From an uncultured Acidobacteriota bacterium (GTDB lineage: Bacteria; Acidobacteriota; UBA6911; CAINFC01), in assembly GCA_903847975.1 (NCBI GenBank), contig CAINFC010000252.1, forward strand, positions 62,001 through 126,000: a stretch of DNA of 64,000 nt, in the 5' to 3' direction. The position numbers and the translations under genes were made by a program. Shown here in pieces: positions 23,958 to 33,027 of the stretch. The first letter of the stretch is position 1; each line of letters begins with the position of its first letter. The notes beneath the pieces are model-generated. The model was not told where the DNA came from and made no database searches. It saw only the letters and a list, made by a program, of their open reading frames with translations.

Positions 23958-25600
23958 GCCTGAGCAAAGTCGATGCGGTCATCATTGGAGCCGGGGCGGC
24001 CGGTCCGATCGTTGCCAAGGAACTGGCGGTCGCCGGCTTCACGGTGGTTCTCCTCGAGCGGGGAAAATACTACGCTCCCTATGATTGTCTGAAGGACGAT
24101 CTCCGCAACCAGAGAACCAGCCTGCTGGGGAACGCGTTCGGCCCGGAAGACGAGGGGCATCCCCGGGTTCTTGTGGACCTCGCCGGTCAGGCGCGCGTTC
24201 TCCAGCCCTACGAGGGTGGCTACAACAACAATGCCGCCTGCGTTGGCGGCGGGACACTGTCTTACGGGGCCATGGCCTGGAGATTTCACCCGCTCGACTT
24301 CCGCATGAAATCGCAATACGGAGCCGTTGCCGGGTCCACCCTGGAAGACTGGCCGATCCGCTACGACGACCTCGAGCCCTATTACGAAAAAGCGGAGTGG
24401 GAAATCGGGGTTTCCGGCGACCTTTCCGGCAATCCCTTTCAGGGACCCCGCCGAAAGCCCCTGCCGATGCCGCCCCTGCCGCCCACCCGGGAGCACCTCC
24501 TGCTGGAAAAAGCGGCCCGGGCTAAGGGCTGGCATCCTTTTTCTATTCCCATGCTGCGCAATTCCGTCCCCTACAACGGCCGTACGGCCTGCATGCGGTG
24601 CCGCTGGTGCGTCGGATTCGCCTGCGAGCTGGACGCCAAGTGCGGCACGCAGAACACCGTGCTGCCGACGGCCCTGGCCACCGGCCACTGCACGCTGCGA
24701 ACGGAATGCACGGCCTGCGAGATTCCGACCGACCGCAAAGGAAACGCCACGGGAGTCCGCTATATCGATGCCGCCGGAAAAATGCAGGAACAGCCGGCCC
24801 GGGTGGTGGTGGTCTCCGCGGCAGCGGTCGAATCGGCGCGGCTGCTGCTGCTGTCCCGGTCCGCGCCCCACGAAAAGGGGCTCGGCAACCGCTACGACTG
24901 GGTAGGGCGCAACTTGCAGGGCCACACCTATACCGGCTGCCTGGGACTCATGGCCGAGGAAACCTACGACGACCTCGGCCCGGGAGCCTCCATCGCCATC
25001 TGCGATTTCAATCACGGCAATCCCGGCCTTACCGGAGGAGCCATGCTGGCCAATGAGTTCATCCGCCTGCCGATCCAGGCCGTCGGGCAGAGACCGGCGG
25101 AAATTCCCCGATGGGGCCCCGGACACAAAGAGTTCATGCGCTCTGCGTACCGGCGGCTGGTCGCCGTGCAGGGCCCGACCCAGGAGATGCCTGTTTTCGA
25201 CGCCCGCATCCAGCTGGATCCGGAAGTCAAAGACAGGTTCGGCATTCCCGTGGCTCGCATGTCCGGCTTCCGGCATGCCCACACCATCGAAATCAGCGAT
25301 GCCATGTCGAAGCGCGCCGAGGAGTGGCTGCTGGCCGCCGGTGCCGTTAAAACCTGGCGGCGGACCTCCGGCCGGGGCTTGTCGGGAGGGCAGCACCAGG
25401 CCGGCACCTGCCGCATGGGACCGGATCCCAAAACCTCGGTGGTGGACCCGAACTGCCGGATTCACGATTGCGACAACGTGTACGTGGTGGACGGCAGCGT
25501 TCACGTAACCAACGGAGGCTTCAACCCGGTGCTCACCATCATGGCCTTGGCATACCGGGCCGGCGAGCATATCCGCACCCAGCTGGGGAGAAACATATGA
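23954..25600 (+). CDS. GMC-family FAD oxidoreductase (gluconate dehydrogenase alpha-like)
   Basis: The 548-residue protein has an N-terminal Rossmann motif (VIIGAGAAGPIVAKELA, G12/G14/G17, then VVLLERG). A GGGTLSYGAMAWRF segment places the flavin, and the C-terminal GMC signature is HQAGTCRMG ... VVDGSVHVTNGGFNPVLTIMALAYR, with the expected catalytic His/Asn region. A CMRCRWCVGFACELDAKC cluster is present, as in other membrane-bound sugar and alcohol dehydrogenases of this group. It probably oxidises a sugar or sugar acid in the periplasm and passes electrons to the co-encoded cytochrome. It overlaps both neighbours by 4 bases. Confidence 0.88.
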   Translation: MSLSKVDAVIIGAGAAGPIVAKELAVAGFTVVLLERGKYYAPYDCLKDDLRNQRTSLLGNAFGPEDEGHPRVLVDLAGQARVLQPYEGGYNNNAACVGGGTLSYGAMAWRFHPLDFRMKSQYGAVAGSTLEDWPIRYDDLEPYYEKAEWEIGVSGDLSGNPFQGPRRKPLPMPPLPPTREHLLLEKAARAKGWHPFSIPMLRNSVPYNGRTACMRCRWCVGFACELDAKCGTQNTVLPTALATGHCTLRTECTACEIPTDRKGNATGVRYIDAAGKMQEQPARVVVVSAAAVESARLLLLSRSAPHEKGLGNRYDWVGRNLQGHTYTGCLGLMAEETYDDLGPGASIAICDFNHGNPGLTGGAMLANEFIRLPIQAVGQRPAEIPRWGPGHKEFMRSAYRRLVAVQGPTQEMPVFDARIQLDPEVKDRFGIPVARMSGFRHAHTIEISDAMSKRAEEWLLAAGAVKTWRRTSGRGLSGGQHQAGTCRMGPDPKTSVVDPNCRIHDCDNVYVVDGSVHVTNGGFNPVLTIMALAYRAGEHIRTQLGRNI

Positions 25601-26652
25601 AGATCCTTTCCCTGCTGATTCTCCTGGTCCTGGCCGGCTGCCTGGCGGTTCCGGCGATCAGCTTTTTCTATGAGTCCGGGGGCGGGGCGGCCTGCTCCCG
25701 CTGCCACGAAATGGGACACCAGTACGAGCAGTGGCTCTCCTCCTCCCACCGGAACATACCCTGCACCTCGTGTCACGGCGAGGCTCTTTCGGGAAGCTTC
25801 CGCTTTCATCTCACCAATGTTCTGCGCGTCCGCGACCATCTGCTGGGAAACGTACCCGAGCCGCTCCGCCTGCGCACCGCGGATTTCCTGGAGATGCAGG
25901 CTCGCTGCGCCGGGTGCCATCGCCAGGAATTCGCCCAGTGGTCCGCCGGGCCCCATTCGGTTTCCTATGAACGGCTTTTCCTGAACGCCGAGCACAACCG
26001 GAAAGAGCCGCCGGTGGACGACTGCCTGCGGTGCCACGGCATGCACTTCGAAGGGGGCATTCGCGATCTGCTGGAGCCCGCCTCCGCCCGCGGTCCCTGG
26101 CGCCTGCGCCAGGAAGAGCTGGCCGGCCAGCCGGCCATTCCCTGCACCACCTGCCACTCCATGCATCGCCCCGGACGACTCCTGGCCCGGTGGCAGACCG
26201 GCTCCCCGCCCGCGGCCCGCTTCCAGGAGCCGGTGCGTCCTTCGGTCGGGTTATTCGACCGCCGCTCGCGGCAGGCGGTTCCGGTATCCCTGCTGCCTCT
26301 TCCCCGGATGCAGGATCGGAATCGGCCCGTGGCCATCAGCCCCGATCCGCGCCAGGCGCTCTGCTATCAGTGCCATGCGCCGCTTTCCGCGGGACAGGTG
26401 CGCTCCGGCGACGACCGCACTCCGACCGGGGTACATGAGGGGCTGAGCTGCTTTTCCTGCCACGACAAGCATCGCCAGACCACCCGGGCATCCTGCGCCA
26501 CCTGTCACCCCAGGCTTTCCAATTGCAACCGTCCGGTGGAAACCATGGACACTACTTTTGCCGATCCCGGTTCGCGGAACAACATCCATTTCGTGAAGTG
26601 CCAGGACTGCCACCCCCAAGGGGTTCCGACGCCGAAGAAAAAAGAGTCCTGA
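25597..26652 (+). CDS. Nine-heme c-type cytochrome (NapC/NrfH-like N-terminus)
   Basis: The 351-residue protein has an N-terminal membrane anchor or lipoprotein signal (LVLAGC, C15) and nine CXXCH heme sites: CSRCH, CTSCH, CAGCH, CLRCH, CTTCH, CYQCH, CFSCH, CATCH and CQDCH. The first part (CSRCHEMGHQYEQWLSSSH ... CTSCHG) resembles quinol-oxidising NapC/NrfH proteins. The start overlaps the GMC stop (ATGA), so the two are translationally coupled. A heme-poor stretch (about residues 190-250) separates five N-terminal from four C-terminal sites. It is the likely electron exit of the dehydrogenase, replacing the usual triheme subunit. Confidence 0.88.
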   Translation: MKILSLLILLVLAGCLAVPAISFFYESGGGAACSRCHEMGHQYEQWLSSSHRNIPCTSCHGEALSGSFRFHLTNVLRVRDHLLGNVPEPLRLRTADFLEMQARCAGCHRQEFAQWSAGPHSVSYERLFLNAEHNRKEPPVDDCLRCHGMHFEGGIRDLLEPASARGPWRLRQEELAGQPAIPCTTCHSMHRPGRLLARWQTGSPPAARFQEPVRPSVGLFDRRSRQAVPVSLLPLPRMQDRNRPVAISPDPRQALCYQCHAPLSAGQVRSGDDRTPTGVHEGLSCFSCHDKHRQTTRASCATCHPRLSNCNRPVETMDTTFADPGSRNNIHFVKCQDCHPQGVPTPKKKES

Positions 26653-26661
26653 TCCCCGGGC

Positions 26662-27675
26662 TCAGCTGTACCGCCCGGGAATGCTTTCTCCGCAGGGGCA
26701 GCGGTTGCCCCGCAGGCTGTTTTCGGTGACGCAGTGCCAGGAGCGGCGTACCAGCAGCTTCTGGCAGCGGGGGCAGCAGGTATGCGCTCCTTCCCCCTCG
26801 ACGTTGCCCTCGTAAACGAAGCGCAGCCCGCTGTTTCGCGCCGTATCCACCGCCTTGCGCAGAATGGCCGGGGCGGTGGGCGGGCGGTCCAGCAGCCGGT
26901 AGTTCGGATGGAACGCGGAAAAATGCAGGGGGGTGTCCGGACCGAGATGGTCATGGACCCAGCCGGATAGCAGCCGGATCATTTCCGGGTCGTCATTCAG
27001 GCCGGGAATGACCAGGCAGGTCACCTCCAGCCAGACTCCGGTCTTGTTCCGCAGCCAGACCAGAGTGTCCAGAACGGGCTGCAGGCGGGCATCGGCCTGC
27101 CGGCGGTAAAAGTCCTCGGAGAAAGCCTTCAGGTCCACGTTGGCCGCATCGACTTCGGCGTAAATTTCCTCCCGCGCCTCCGGGGAAGTATAGCCGTTGG
27201 TCACCATGACGGTCTTCAGTCCGGCTTTCCTGGCCGGCCGGGATATGTCGAGAACGTACTCTCCCCAGACTGTCGGCTCGTTGTAGGTGAAAGCCAGGCT
27301 GGAGCAGCCGGATCGCAGGGCCGCCTGCACCACGTCCTGCGGAGGAACCTTGAGGGTATTCCCCCAGTTCGGGGCTACGTGCGACAGGGACCAGTTCTGG
27401 CAGAACATGCAGCCCAGGTTGCATCCGAAGGTACCCAGCGAATAGGTATAGGATCCCGGATAAAAATGATACAGCGGCTTTTTCTCGATGGGATCGGCAT
27501 GCACCGCAACCGGGCGCCCGTAAGCCAGGGCAAAAAGAGAGCCGCTCCTGTTCTGGCGCACCCGGCAATAACCGGAAGCTCCCTCCTCGATCCGGCAGTT
27601 CCGGGGGCAAAGGTGGCATTCCAGCCAATCGCCCTCCAGCGAACTCCACCACAAGGCTTCTTTGTCCGGAATCAT
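26662..27675 (-). CDS. amrS: AmmeMemoRadiSam-system radical SAM enzyme
   Basis: The 337-residue protein has an N-terminal Cys cluster (LECHLCPRNC, then GYCRVR) and the radical SAM motif C85-NLG-C89-MF-C92. A SLAFTYNEPTVWGEYVLD segment and a C-terminal zinc-ribbon-like tail (CPRCQ ... CPCGE) complete the pattern. This matches the PflA-like AmrS of the AmmeMemoRadiSam gene set, whose substrate is unknown. The usual AMMECR1 and Memo partners are not in the window. The gene is convergent with the nine-heme cytochrome gene, with 9 bases between the stops. Confidence 0.85.
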   Translation of the reverse strand: MIPDKEALWWSSLEGDWLECHLCPRNCRIEEGASGYCRVRQNRSGSLFALAYGRPVAVHADPIEKKPLYHFYPGSYTYSLGTFGCNLGCMFCQNWSLSHVAPNWGNTLKVPPQDVVQAALRSGCSSLAFTYNEPTVWGEYVLDISRPARKAGLKTVMVTNGYTSPEAREEIYAEVDAANVDLKAFSEDFYRRQADARLQPVLDTLVWLRNKTGVWLEVTCLVIPGLNDDPEMIRLLSGWVHDHLGPDTPLHFSAFHPNYRLLDRPPTAPAILRKAVDTARNSGLRFVYEGNVEGEGAHTCCPRCQKLLVRRSWHCVTENSLRGNRCPCGESIPGRYS

Positions 27676-27736
27676 TTCGCCTCCGCCGTCAATCTTGATT
27701 CCCCCGGCCTACCTCGCCCGGATTGGCTTTCCGGGC

Positions 27737-28453
27737 TTATTCCAGGCGAACCACCTCCGCGTTGGTTTGCGGGACCAGGATCTTGTACAGGCGGCCGTCG
27801 GCATCGGCCCAAAGGGTCAACTGGATCTGGCCGGAGTCCAGCTCATAGCGCTGGACCGGCACGCGGTTTCTGCCGGTTTTCAGAATTTCCCTGGTCACGG
27901 TCTTGACCTTCAGATCTCCGGCCACCGACTCCTGGGGGATGAGCACCTGGATACGGGAAAGCTGGGGATCCTTCGCCAGGCGCATGGCCAGCAGGGCATA
28001 ATGATGGAAGACGTTGGTGTCGAGCAGCTGAAAGTCGGGCTCCACCTTGACCGGATCGGTTTCCGAGGTATAGCTCCCCTTTTCCTCGCAGATGGCGATG
28101 CCGTTTTCCAGAAAGACCCGGATTTTCATCTTGGGCCCGTCGCCCACCCTCTGGGCTTCGTAGCTTACGAACTTATAGTTTTCATCCAGATTGGTCTCGG
28201 CATGCAGCTGAACCGGAGGCTGCCCTTTGGGCTCCAGGGAAATATCGGCAGTGCTTTTCCACTGCCCCTGAACGGACTGAATCTGGTAAGCCTCCTTACC
28301 AATTTCTTTTCCAGACTGCATGATTTTCAGGGAGGCTTTATCGGAAAATCCGCTTTTGGGCGGCTCGGCCGCCGCCTGGCTGCGGGCGGCAGGGATCCCC
28401 CCGAACAGGGCCAGGACAAAACAGGTCTGCGAAAAAATGGTCTTGATAGTCAT
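27737..28453 (-). CDS. Secreted protein of unknown function
   Basis: About 238 residues with a signal peptide (MTIKTIFSQTCFVLALFGGIPAARS). The mature part is beta-rich and reads like a lipid- or ligand-binding beta structure (LKIMQSGKEIGKEAYQI ... WADADGRLYKILVP), similar in style to secreted proteins of unknown function in Acidobacteriota. The start at 28453 is chosen for the GGAAG site; an upstream ATG at 28486 would disturb the signal peptide. It is divergent from the VIT/vWA gene across a short promoter region with a tandem repeat. Confidence 0.6.
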   Translation of the reverse strand: MTIKTIFSQTCFVLALFGGIPAARSQAAAEPPKSGFSDKASLKIMQSGKEIGKEAYQIQSVQGQWKSTADISLEPKGQPPVQLHAETNLDENYKFVSYEAQRVGDGPKMKIRVFLENGIAICEEKGSYTSETDPVKVEPDFQLLDTNVFHHYALLAMRLAKDPQLSRIQVLIPQESVAGDLKVKTVTREILKTGRNRVPVQRYELDSGQIQLTLWADADGRLYKILVPQTNAEVVRLE

Positions 28454-28498
28454 GCGCTTCCTTTTGGTTGTAGCTCGCTTCCGCACCTTTCGCAGTAA

Positions 28499-28554
28499 AT
28501 TATACGTGATTTCGCCGTCCGAAGTGGAACCCGCGTCTAATTCCCGCGTCTAAT
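28499..28554. promoter_or_regulatory. Divergent promoter region with tandem 13-base repeat
   Basis: A minus-strand TATAAT (28499-28504) serves the secreted-protein gene, with only a weak -35. The 12-base sequence CCCGCGTCTAAT occurs at 28530-28541 and again at 28543-28554, in direct tandem, just upstream of both promoters. A regulator site is inferred. Confidence 0.4.
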
Positions 28555-28613
28555 CTGGCAGGAACGACAGAGATATACTCTTCCGGGTCGATCCAAGGAA
28601 AGGGAGGTGGAAA

Positions 28614-30887
28614 ATGGGACGGAATCGAATTTTGCAATCCGTGCGAATCGTAGTGTTTTTCTCGATGGCCGCTGCCGCCTGGCCCCAGGGTGTACTGATT
28701 GTCCGACCGCCGCGGGAACCTGTCGTCCCCCTGCCGCGACCGATCCCGCCGCCGCCGCCCTTCCGCACGCATGCCCTGGAAACGCGCCGCATCCAGTTCG
28801 ACGCCGTCTTTCGCGACCAGGCGGCACGAACCCGGGTCACCCAGGTTTTTTATAATCCCAATCCGATGGTGCTGGAAGGCACGTTCCTCTTTCCTCTGGC
28901 GGAAGAGGCCTCGGTCAGCGACCTGGTGGTCTACGAAGGGGAAAAAAAGCTGCGCGGCACCATCCTGGACCAGGATCAGGCGCGGCGCATCTATGACTCG
29001 ATCCTGCGCGAGATGCGGGATCCGGGCCTGATTCAATATGCGGGCCGCAACCTGGTGGAAGCCCGCATTTTCCCCATTCCGCCGCACGGGGAAAAGAAAA
29101 TCGAATTGGAATATACCCAGCTGCTGCGCGCGGACGCCGGTCTGGTGCGCTTCTCCTATCCGCTGGGAGCCGGGGTTCGGCAGGGATCCCCGTCGGCCGG
29201 AGAGATCTCCGGCCGGATCTCCATTCAGTCGGCGATTCCCATCCGGAATATCTACTCCCCGACACACGCCATTTCCGTGCAGCGTCACGGAGAAAACCAG
29301 GCCGTGGCCGGCCTGGAGAGCAGGGAAGCGCGGCCGGAGCAGGATTTCCTGCTGTACTACCAGCTCTCCGAAAAGGAGTTCGGGGTGTCCCTGCTGACCT
29401 ACCGGGGCACAGAGGACCGGGGTTATTTCCTGCTTCTGCTGTCCCCTAAAAGTTCCATTTCCGCCGGGGAGATCAGCCCCAAGGATATTGTTTTTGTGCC
29501 GGACATCTCCGGCTCGATGAACGAAAAAGGGAAGATGGAAAAGGTCCGCGAAGCGCTGCAGTACGGCGTGCGCACCCTACCCCCTGGCGACCGGTTCAAC
29601 CTGGTCCCCTTCTCCACCGAGGAATCCGTCTTTGCGCCGGAACTGCTGGAAGCCAGCCCGGCCAACAAGGATAAGGCGATCCGGTTTATCGGAGAAATGC
29701 GGGCGGCCGGAGGAACCAATATTTTCGACGCTCTCACCTCCGCCCTGCGGCTCTACCGTCCGCCCGAATCCCGTCCGCGCTACCTGGTTTTCCTGACCGA
29801 CGGACGGCCCACCGTGGGAGAGACGGCCGTGGAGCGCATCCTGGAGAGAGTGCGGTCCGAGAACCAGGGCGCCGTGCGCCTTTTTACCTTCGGAGTCGGC
29901 TACGACGTGAACACCTTTCTGCTCGACCAGCTGGCCGGCGCCAACCACGGGGCGCCGGACTATGTGGCCCCCGAAGAGGACCTGGAGGTGAAAGTCTCCT
30001 CCTTCTTCGACAAAATCAATTACCCGGTGCTGTCCGAAATCCAGCTGACGTTTTCGGGGATTTCCGTATCGGAGTCCTATCCGCGCCAGCTGCCCGATCT
30101 GTTCAAGGGGAGCCAGCTGAGCCTTCTGGGGCGCACCTCGGGCGAAGGACGGCTCGCCATTAGCCTGGAGGGCCAGTACCAGGGGAAAAAAAGGACTTTC
30201 CGCCATGAGTTTTCTCCGGGTGGAAAAGAAGGCGGGGAGGCCGACTTTCTGCCGCGGTTGTGGGCTTCCCGCAAAGTCGGCTACCTGCTGGATCAGATCC
30301 GGCTGAACGGCGAGACGGCCGAACTCCGGGAGGAAGTCGTGCGCCTGGCCAGAAAGTACGGTTTCGTTACCCCCTACACTTCCTACCTGGCCGCCGAAGA
30401 CCGGGATTACGGTCGCGGCGACCGGAGGCCGGTATTCCCCGCCGGACGATCGGCCGGATCTCCCGCCGACAGCCTCGGCCGGGGCGTCTCGGACAGGGCC
30501 ATGCGTCCCGCCGAGGCGAGAAAAGAGCTGGCTCTGGCGGCGCCGCAGATTGCGGCGCAGAGCGGAGAAGGCGCGGTATGGGCCAGCCAGGCGCTGCAGG
30601 GGATGAAGGATAGCGAGAAAATATCCTCTCCGGGCAAAACCAGGGTGGTGGGAGACAGGACGTTTTTCTGGAAAGAGGAAGCCTGGGTGGATTCCGAAGT
30701 GGAAAAAGGCGCTTCTCTGCCCCGGATCCGGCTGGACTTCGGCAGCGAGGAATTCTTCCAGGCTCTGAAAGTCACCCCCGCCCTGGCCCGCTTTTTTTCT
30801 CTCGGAGAAAATGTTATCGTAGTTTATGCCGGAAAGGTTTATGAGGTGAAGGGAACACGGGAAGGGGCAGGACCGACGCAGCCGTAG
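28614..30887 (+). CDS. VIT and von Willebrand factor A domain protein
   Basis: 757 residues with a signal peptide, a Pro-rich linker (PPPPPFR) and a VIT domain (about residues 50-180; AARTRVTQVFYNPNPMVLEGTFLFPL ... LRGTILDQDQARRIYD). A vWA domain follows, with the MIDAS motif DISGS at 297-301 and FLTDGRPTVGE. The C-terminal third is variable. Secreted VIT/vWA proteins bind other surface proteins through the metal site, as in inter-alpha-trypsin inhibitor heavy chains. GGGAGG precedes the start. No protease or chaperone partner is adjacent. Confidence 0.88.
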   Translation: MGRNRILQSVRIVVFFSMAAAAWPQGVLIVRPPREPVVPLPRPIPPPPPFRTHALETRRIQFDAVFRDQAARTRVTQVFYNPNPMVLEGTFLFPLAEEASVSDLVVYEGEKKLRGTILDQDQARRIYDSILREMRDPGLIQYAGRNLVEARIFPIPPHGEKKIELEYTQLLRADAGLVRFSYPLGAGVRQGSPSAGEISGRISIQSAIPIRNIYSPTHAISVQRHGENQAVAGLESREARPEQDFLLYYQLSEKEFGVSLLTYRGTEDRGYFLLLLSPKSSISAGEISPKDIVFVPDISGSMNEKGKMEKVREALQYGVRTLPPGDRFNLVPFSTEESVFAPELLEASPANKDKAIRFIGEMRAAGGTNIFDALTSALRLYRPPESRPRYLVFLTDGRPTVGETAVERILERVRSENQGAVRLFTFGVGYDVNTFLLDQLAGANHGAPDYVAPEEDLEVKVSSFFDKINYPVLSEIQLTFSGISVSESYPRQLPDLFKGSQLSLLGRTSGEGRLAISLEGQYQGKKRTFRHEFSPGGKEGGEADFLPRLWASRKVGYLLDQIRLNGETAELREEVVRLARKYGFVTPYTSYLAAEDRDYGRGDRRPVFPAGRSAGSPADSLGRGVSDRAMRPAEARKELALAAPQIAAQSGEGAVWASQALQGMKDSEKISSPGKTRVVGDRTFFWKEEAWVDSEVEKGASLPRIRLDFGSEEFFQALKVTPALARFFSLGENVIVVYAGKVYEVKGTREGAGPTQP

Positions 30888-30934
30888 GTTGGGTCTCGAA
30901 AAACAATATGAATTCGAAAATCCCGACGGATTGA

Positions 30935-32671
30935 ATGCACCCTCTGTCCCCCACCTTCCGCCAATGGCGATCCCTGGAAAAAAGGCCGATGCTCCGCGCT
31001 CCCGCCGGCTCGTTCCGCATGGCGCTGGCCTCGCTCAGCCCTTACGAAATCGGCATGTCGAACCTTGGGTTTCATGCCGTTTACCGTCTGGCCAACCGGC
31101 AGGAGGACCTGGCCTGCGAGCGCGCCTTTCTGCCCTCCGGCAGCGACCTGGAAAAGCTGAAAAAAAGCCGGCGGCAGCTGATCACCCTGGAATCGGAAAC
31201 CCCGGTCCAGGATTTTCCGGTTGTGGCGCTTTCCGTTTCCTTCGAGGCCGATTATCTTTCCCTGCCGCAGTTCCTGGAAGTTTGCGGCATCCCCTGGCGC
31301 TCGGAAGAGCGCGGTGAAAGCGACCCGGTGGTACTGGCCGGGGGGGCCGCCGTTTTCCTGAACCCGGAGCCGATCGCCGACTTCATTGACCTTTTTGCCC
31401 TCGGGGAGGGAGAGTGCCTGATTCCCGTCCTGGCGGACTGCATGAGAAAATCCCGCTCGCGTGAAGAGCTGTTGGGGTCCCTTTCCCGGCAGCCTGGCTA
31501 TTACCGGCCGCTGGACTGGGTTCCCGAATACCACCCGGACGGCCGGCTGGCCGGATATCGGCGCCGGCAGCCGGACAGCGCGCCGGCGCCGGTACGGGTG
31601 CGCTCCGGCGCCCATCCGGCGGATCGTCCCCCTCCCCACTCGGTCATTCTGACTCCGGAGGCCGAGCTGGGAGAAAAGCTGCTGGTGGAGATTTCCCGCG
31701 GCTGCGCCTGCGGGTGCCGCTTCTGCTGGGCAGGCTACAACTATCTTCCGCCGCGAGCCTGCGGGGCAGACGACATCCTGTCCCTGGCTCGCGCCTATCG
31801 CCCGCACACCGATAAAATCGGGCTGGTTTCCGCGGCCGTCTGCGACCACCCGGAGCTGGACACACTTCTCCAGGGCCTGAAGGAGCTGGAATACCAGGTT
31901 TCCTTTTCCTCGCTGCGCCTGGATCACCTCGACTCCGGACGGGTCGCCGATCTCCTGGCCGGCGGAGAAAAAACCCTGACCATCGCTCCGGAGGCAGGAA
32001 CGGACCGGCTGCGCAGGGTGATCAACAAAAGCATCACCAACCGGCAGATCCTGGATACCTGCGACCGGCTTTTCCGGCAGGGAGTTCTGAACCTGAAATG
32101 CTATTTCATGGTGGGACTGCCGACGGAACGCCAGGAAGACCTGGAGGGAATCGTTGGGCTGGTCCGCGCCATCCAGGAATGTATGCGGGAAAGGCGCAGA
32201 GCCGTCAAGTCGATCGGCCGGATCTCGCTGGACCTTCACCCTTTTGTACCCAAGCCCAACACCCCCTTTCAGTGGTGCTCGGTGGAGGAAGAGCGGCCGC
32301 TCAAGCAGAAGCTCCGGTTTCTTCAGCAGCAGCTGAGCCGCATCGACAATCTCACGGTGAAAGCGGAATCCCCCAGGATGTCCGTTCTGCAGGCCCTGCT
32401 GTCCCTGGGTGACCGGCGGCTGGGCGCCTGGATTGCCCGGATGAACGGCAGGACCGCGGAATGGAGCCGGGCTGCCGCGGAAACCCGCGTGGATCCAAAC
32501 TTCTACCTGCGACGGGAAAAAGCCAGAGACGAATTTTTTCCCTGGAACGTCTTCGACACCGGACTGGATTCGCAGTTCCTGTGGGCGGAGCGCCAGAGAG
32601 CTCTGGACGAAAGCGCCTCTCCGCCGTGCCCCGGCATCCCGGGCTGCCGGCGCTGCGGCATCTGCGACTAG
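30935..32671 (+). CDS. Radical SAM protein, TIGR03960-like
   Basis: The 578-residue protein has an N-terminal B12-binding-like region (FRMALASLSPYEIGMSNLGFHAVY), then a radical SAM core with C257/C261/C264 (RGCACGCRFCWAGY). It ends in a CPGIPGCRRCGICD Cys cluster. This layout is shared by TIGR03960-type proteins often found near rplU and RNase E/G, although that neighbourhood is absent here. The reaction is unknown; an RNA- or cofactor-related role has been suggested for relatives. The start is 47 bases past the VIT/vWA stop. Confidence 0.8.
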   Translation: MHPLSPTFRQWRSLEKRPMLRAPAGSFRMALASLSPYEIGMSNLGFHAVYRLANRQEDLACERAFLPSGSDLEKLKKSRRQLITLESETPVQDFPVVALSVSFEADYLSLPQFLEVCGIPWRSEERGESDPVVLAGGAAVFLNPEPIADFIDLFALGEGECLIPVLADCMRKSRSREELLGSLSRQPGYYRPLDWVPEYHPDGRLAGYRRRQPDSAPAPVRVRSGAHPADRPPPHSVILTPEAELGEKLLVEISRGCACGCRFCWAGYNYLPPRACGADDILSLARAYRPHTDKIGLVSAAVCDHPELDTLLQGLKELEYQVSFSSLRLDHLDSGRVADLLAGGEKTLTIAPEAGTDRLRRVINKSITNRQILDTCDRLFRQGVLNLKCYFMVGLPTERQEDLEGIVGLVRAIQECMRERRRAVKSIGRISLDLHPFVPKPNTPFQWCSVEEERPLKQKLRFLQQQLSRIDNLTVKAESPRMSVLQALLSLGDRRLGAWIARMNGRTAEWSRAAAETRVDPNFYLRREKARDEFFPWNVFDTGLDSQFLWAERQRALDESASPPCPGIPGCRRCGICD

Positions 32672-33027
32672 CCGGACCCGGACAGCGTCCCATCCGGCGG
32701 CGCGCACCCCTCACCCAATAGCCTTACCAGCCGATCCCTCCGATGGAGGAACCCGCCTGTTAATGGTGCCGTTGTTTAAGACGGGATTGCGGCCTTCCGG
32801 AAAGAAAAGCGAAAGAGTCTCTCGCCGGGGGAATTCGGCCGTTGGCGGGCCCCTACGAATTATCTTCCGGTCATTTTACGTCTCCGCGGGAAAGCGCTAT
32901 AATATGGAAGGGAATTTTTGTGCCCAAAACAAATTAGGTTTTCTTCTTGGCCGGCAGGCTGACTTTGCGCTTTTTCACGCCTTTCCGTCGCAAGGGGATC
33001 TTTCTCTCCCTGAAAGGAGAGACAAGG
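32672..33027 (+). other. Non-coding leader with promoter (356 bp)
   Basis: No gene is seen. A good sigma-70 promoter lies at 32875-32903 (TTTACG, 17 bases, TATAAT), leaving a 5' leader of about 115 bases. Near its end TCTCTCC pairs with GGAGAGA (33003-33022), placing the likely Shine-Dalgarno sequence in a hairpin. No known riboswitch core was recognised. Confidence 0.55.

Noticed and set aside
32904-33027. Known riboswitch (c-di-GMP, cobalamin, TPP or SAM type) before the cohesin-like gene
   Set aside because: None of the conserved core sequences of these classes could be found.
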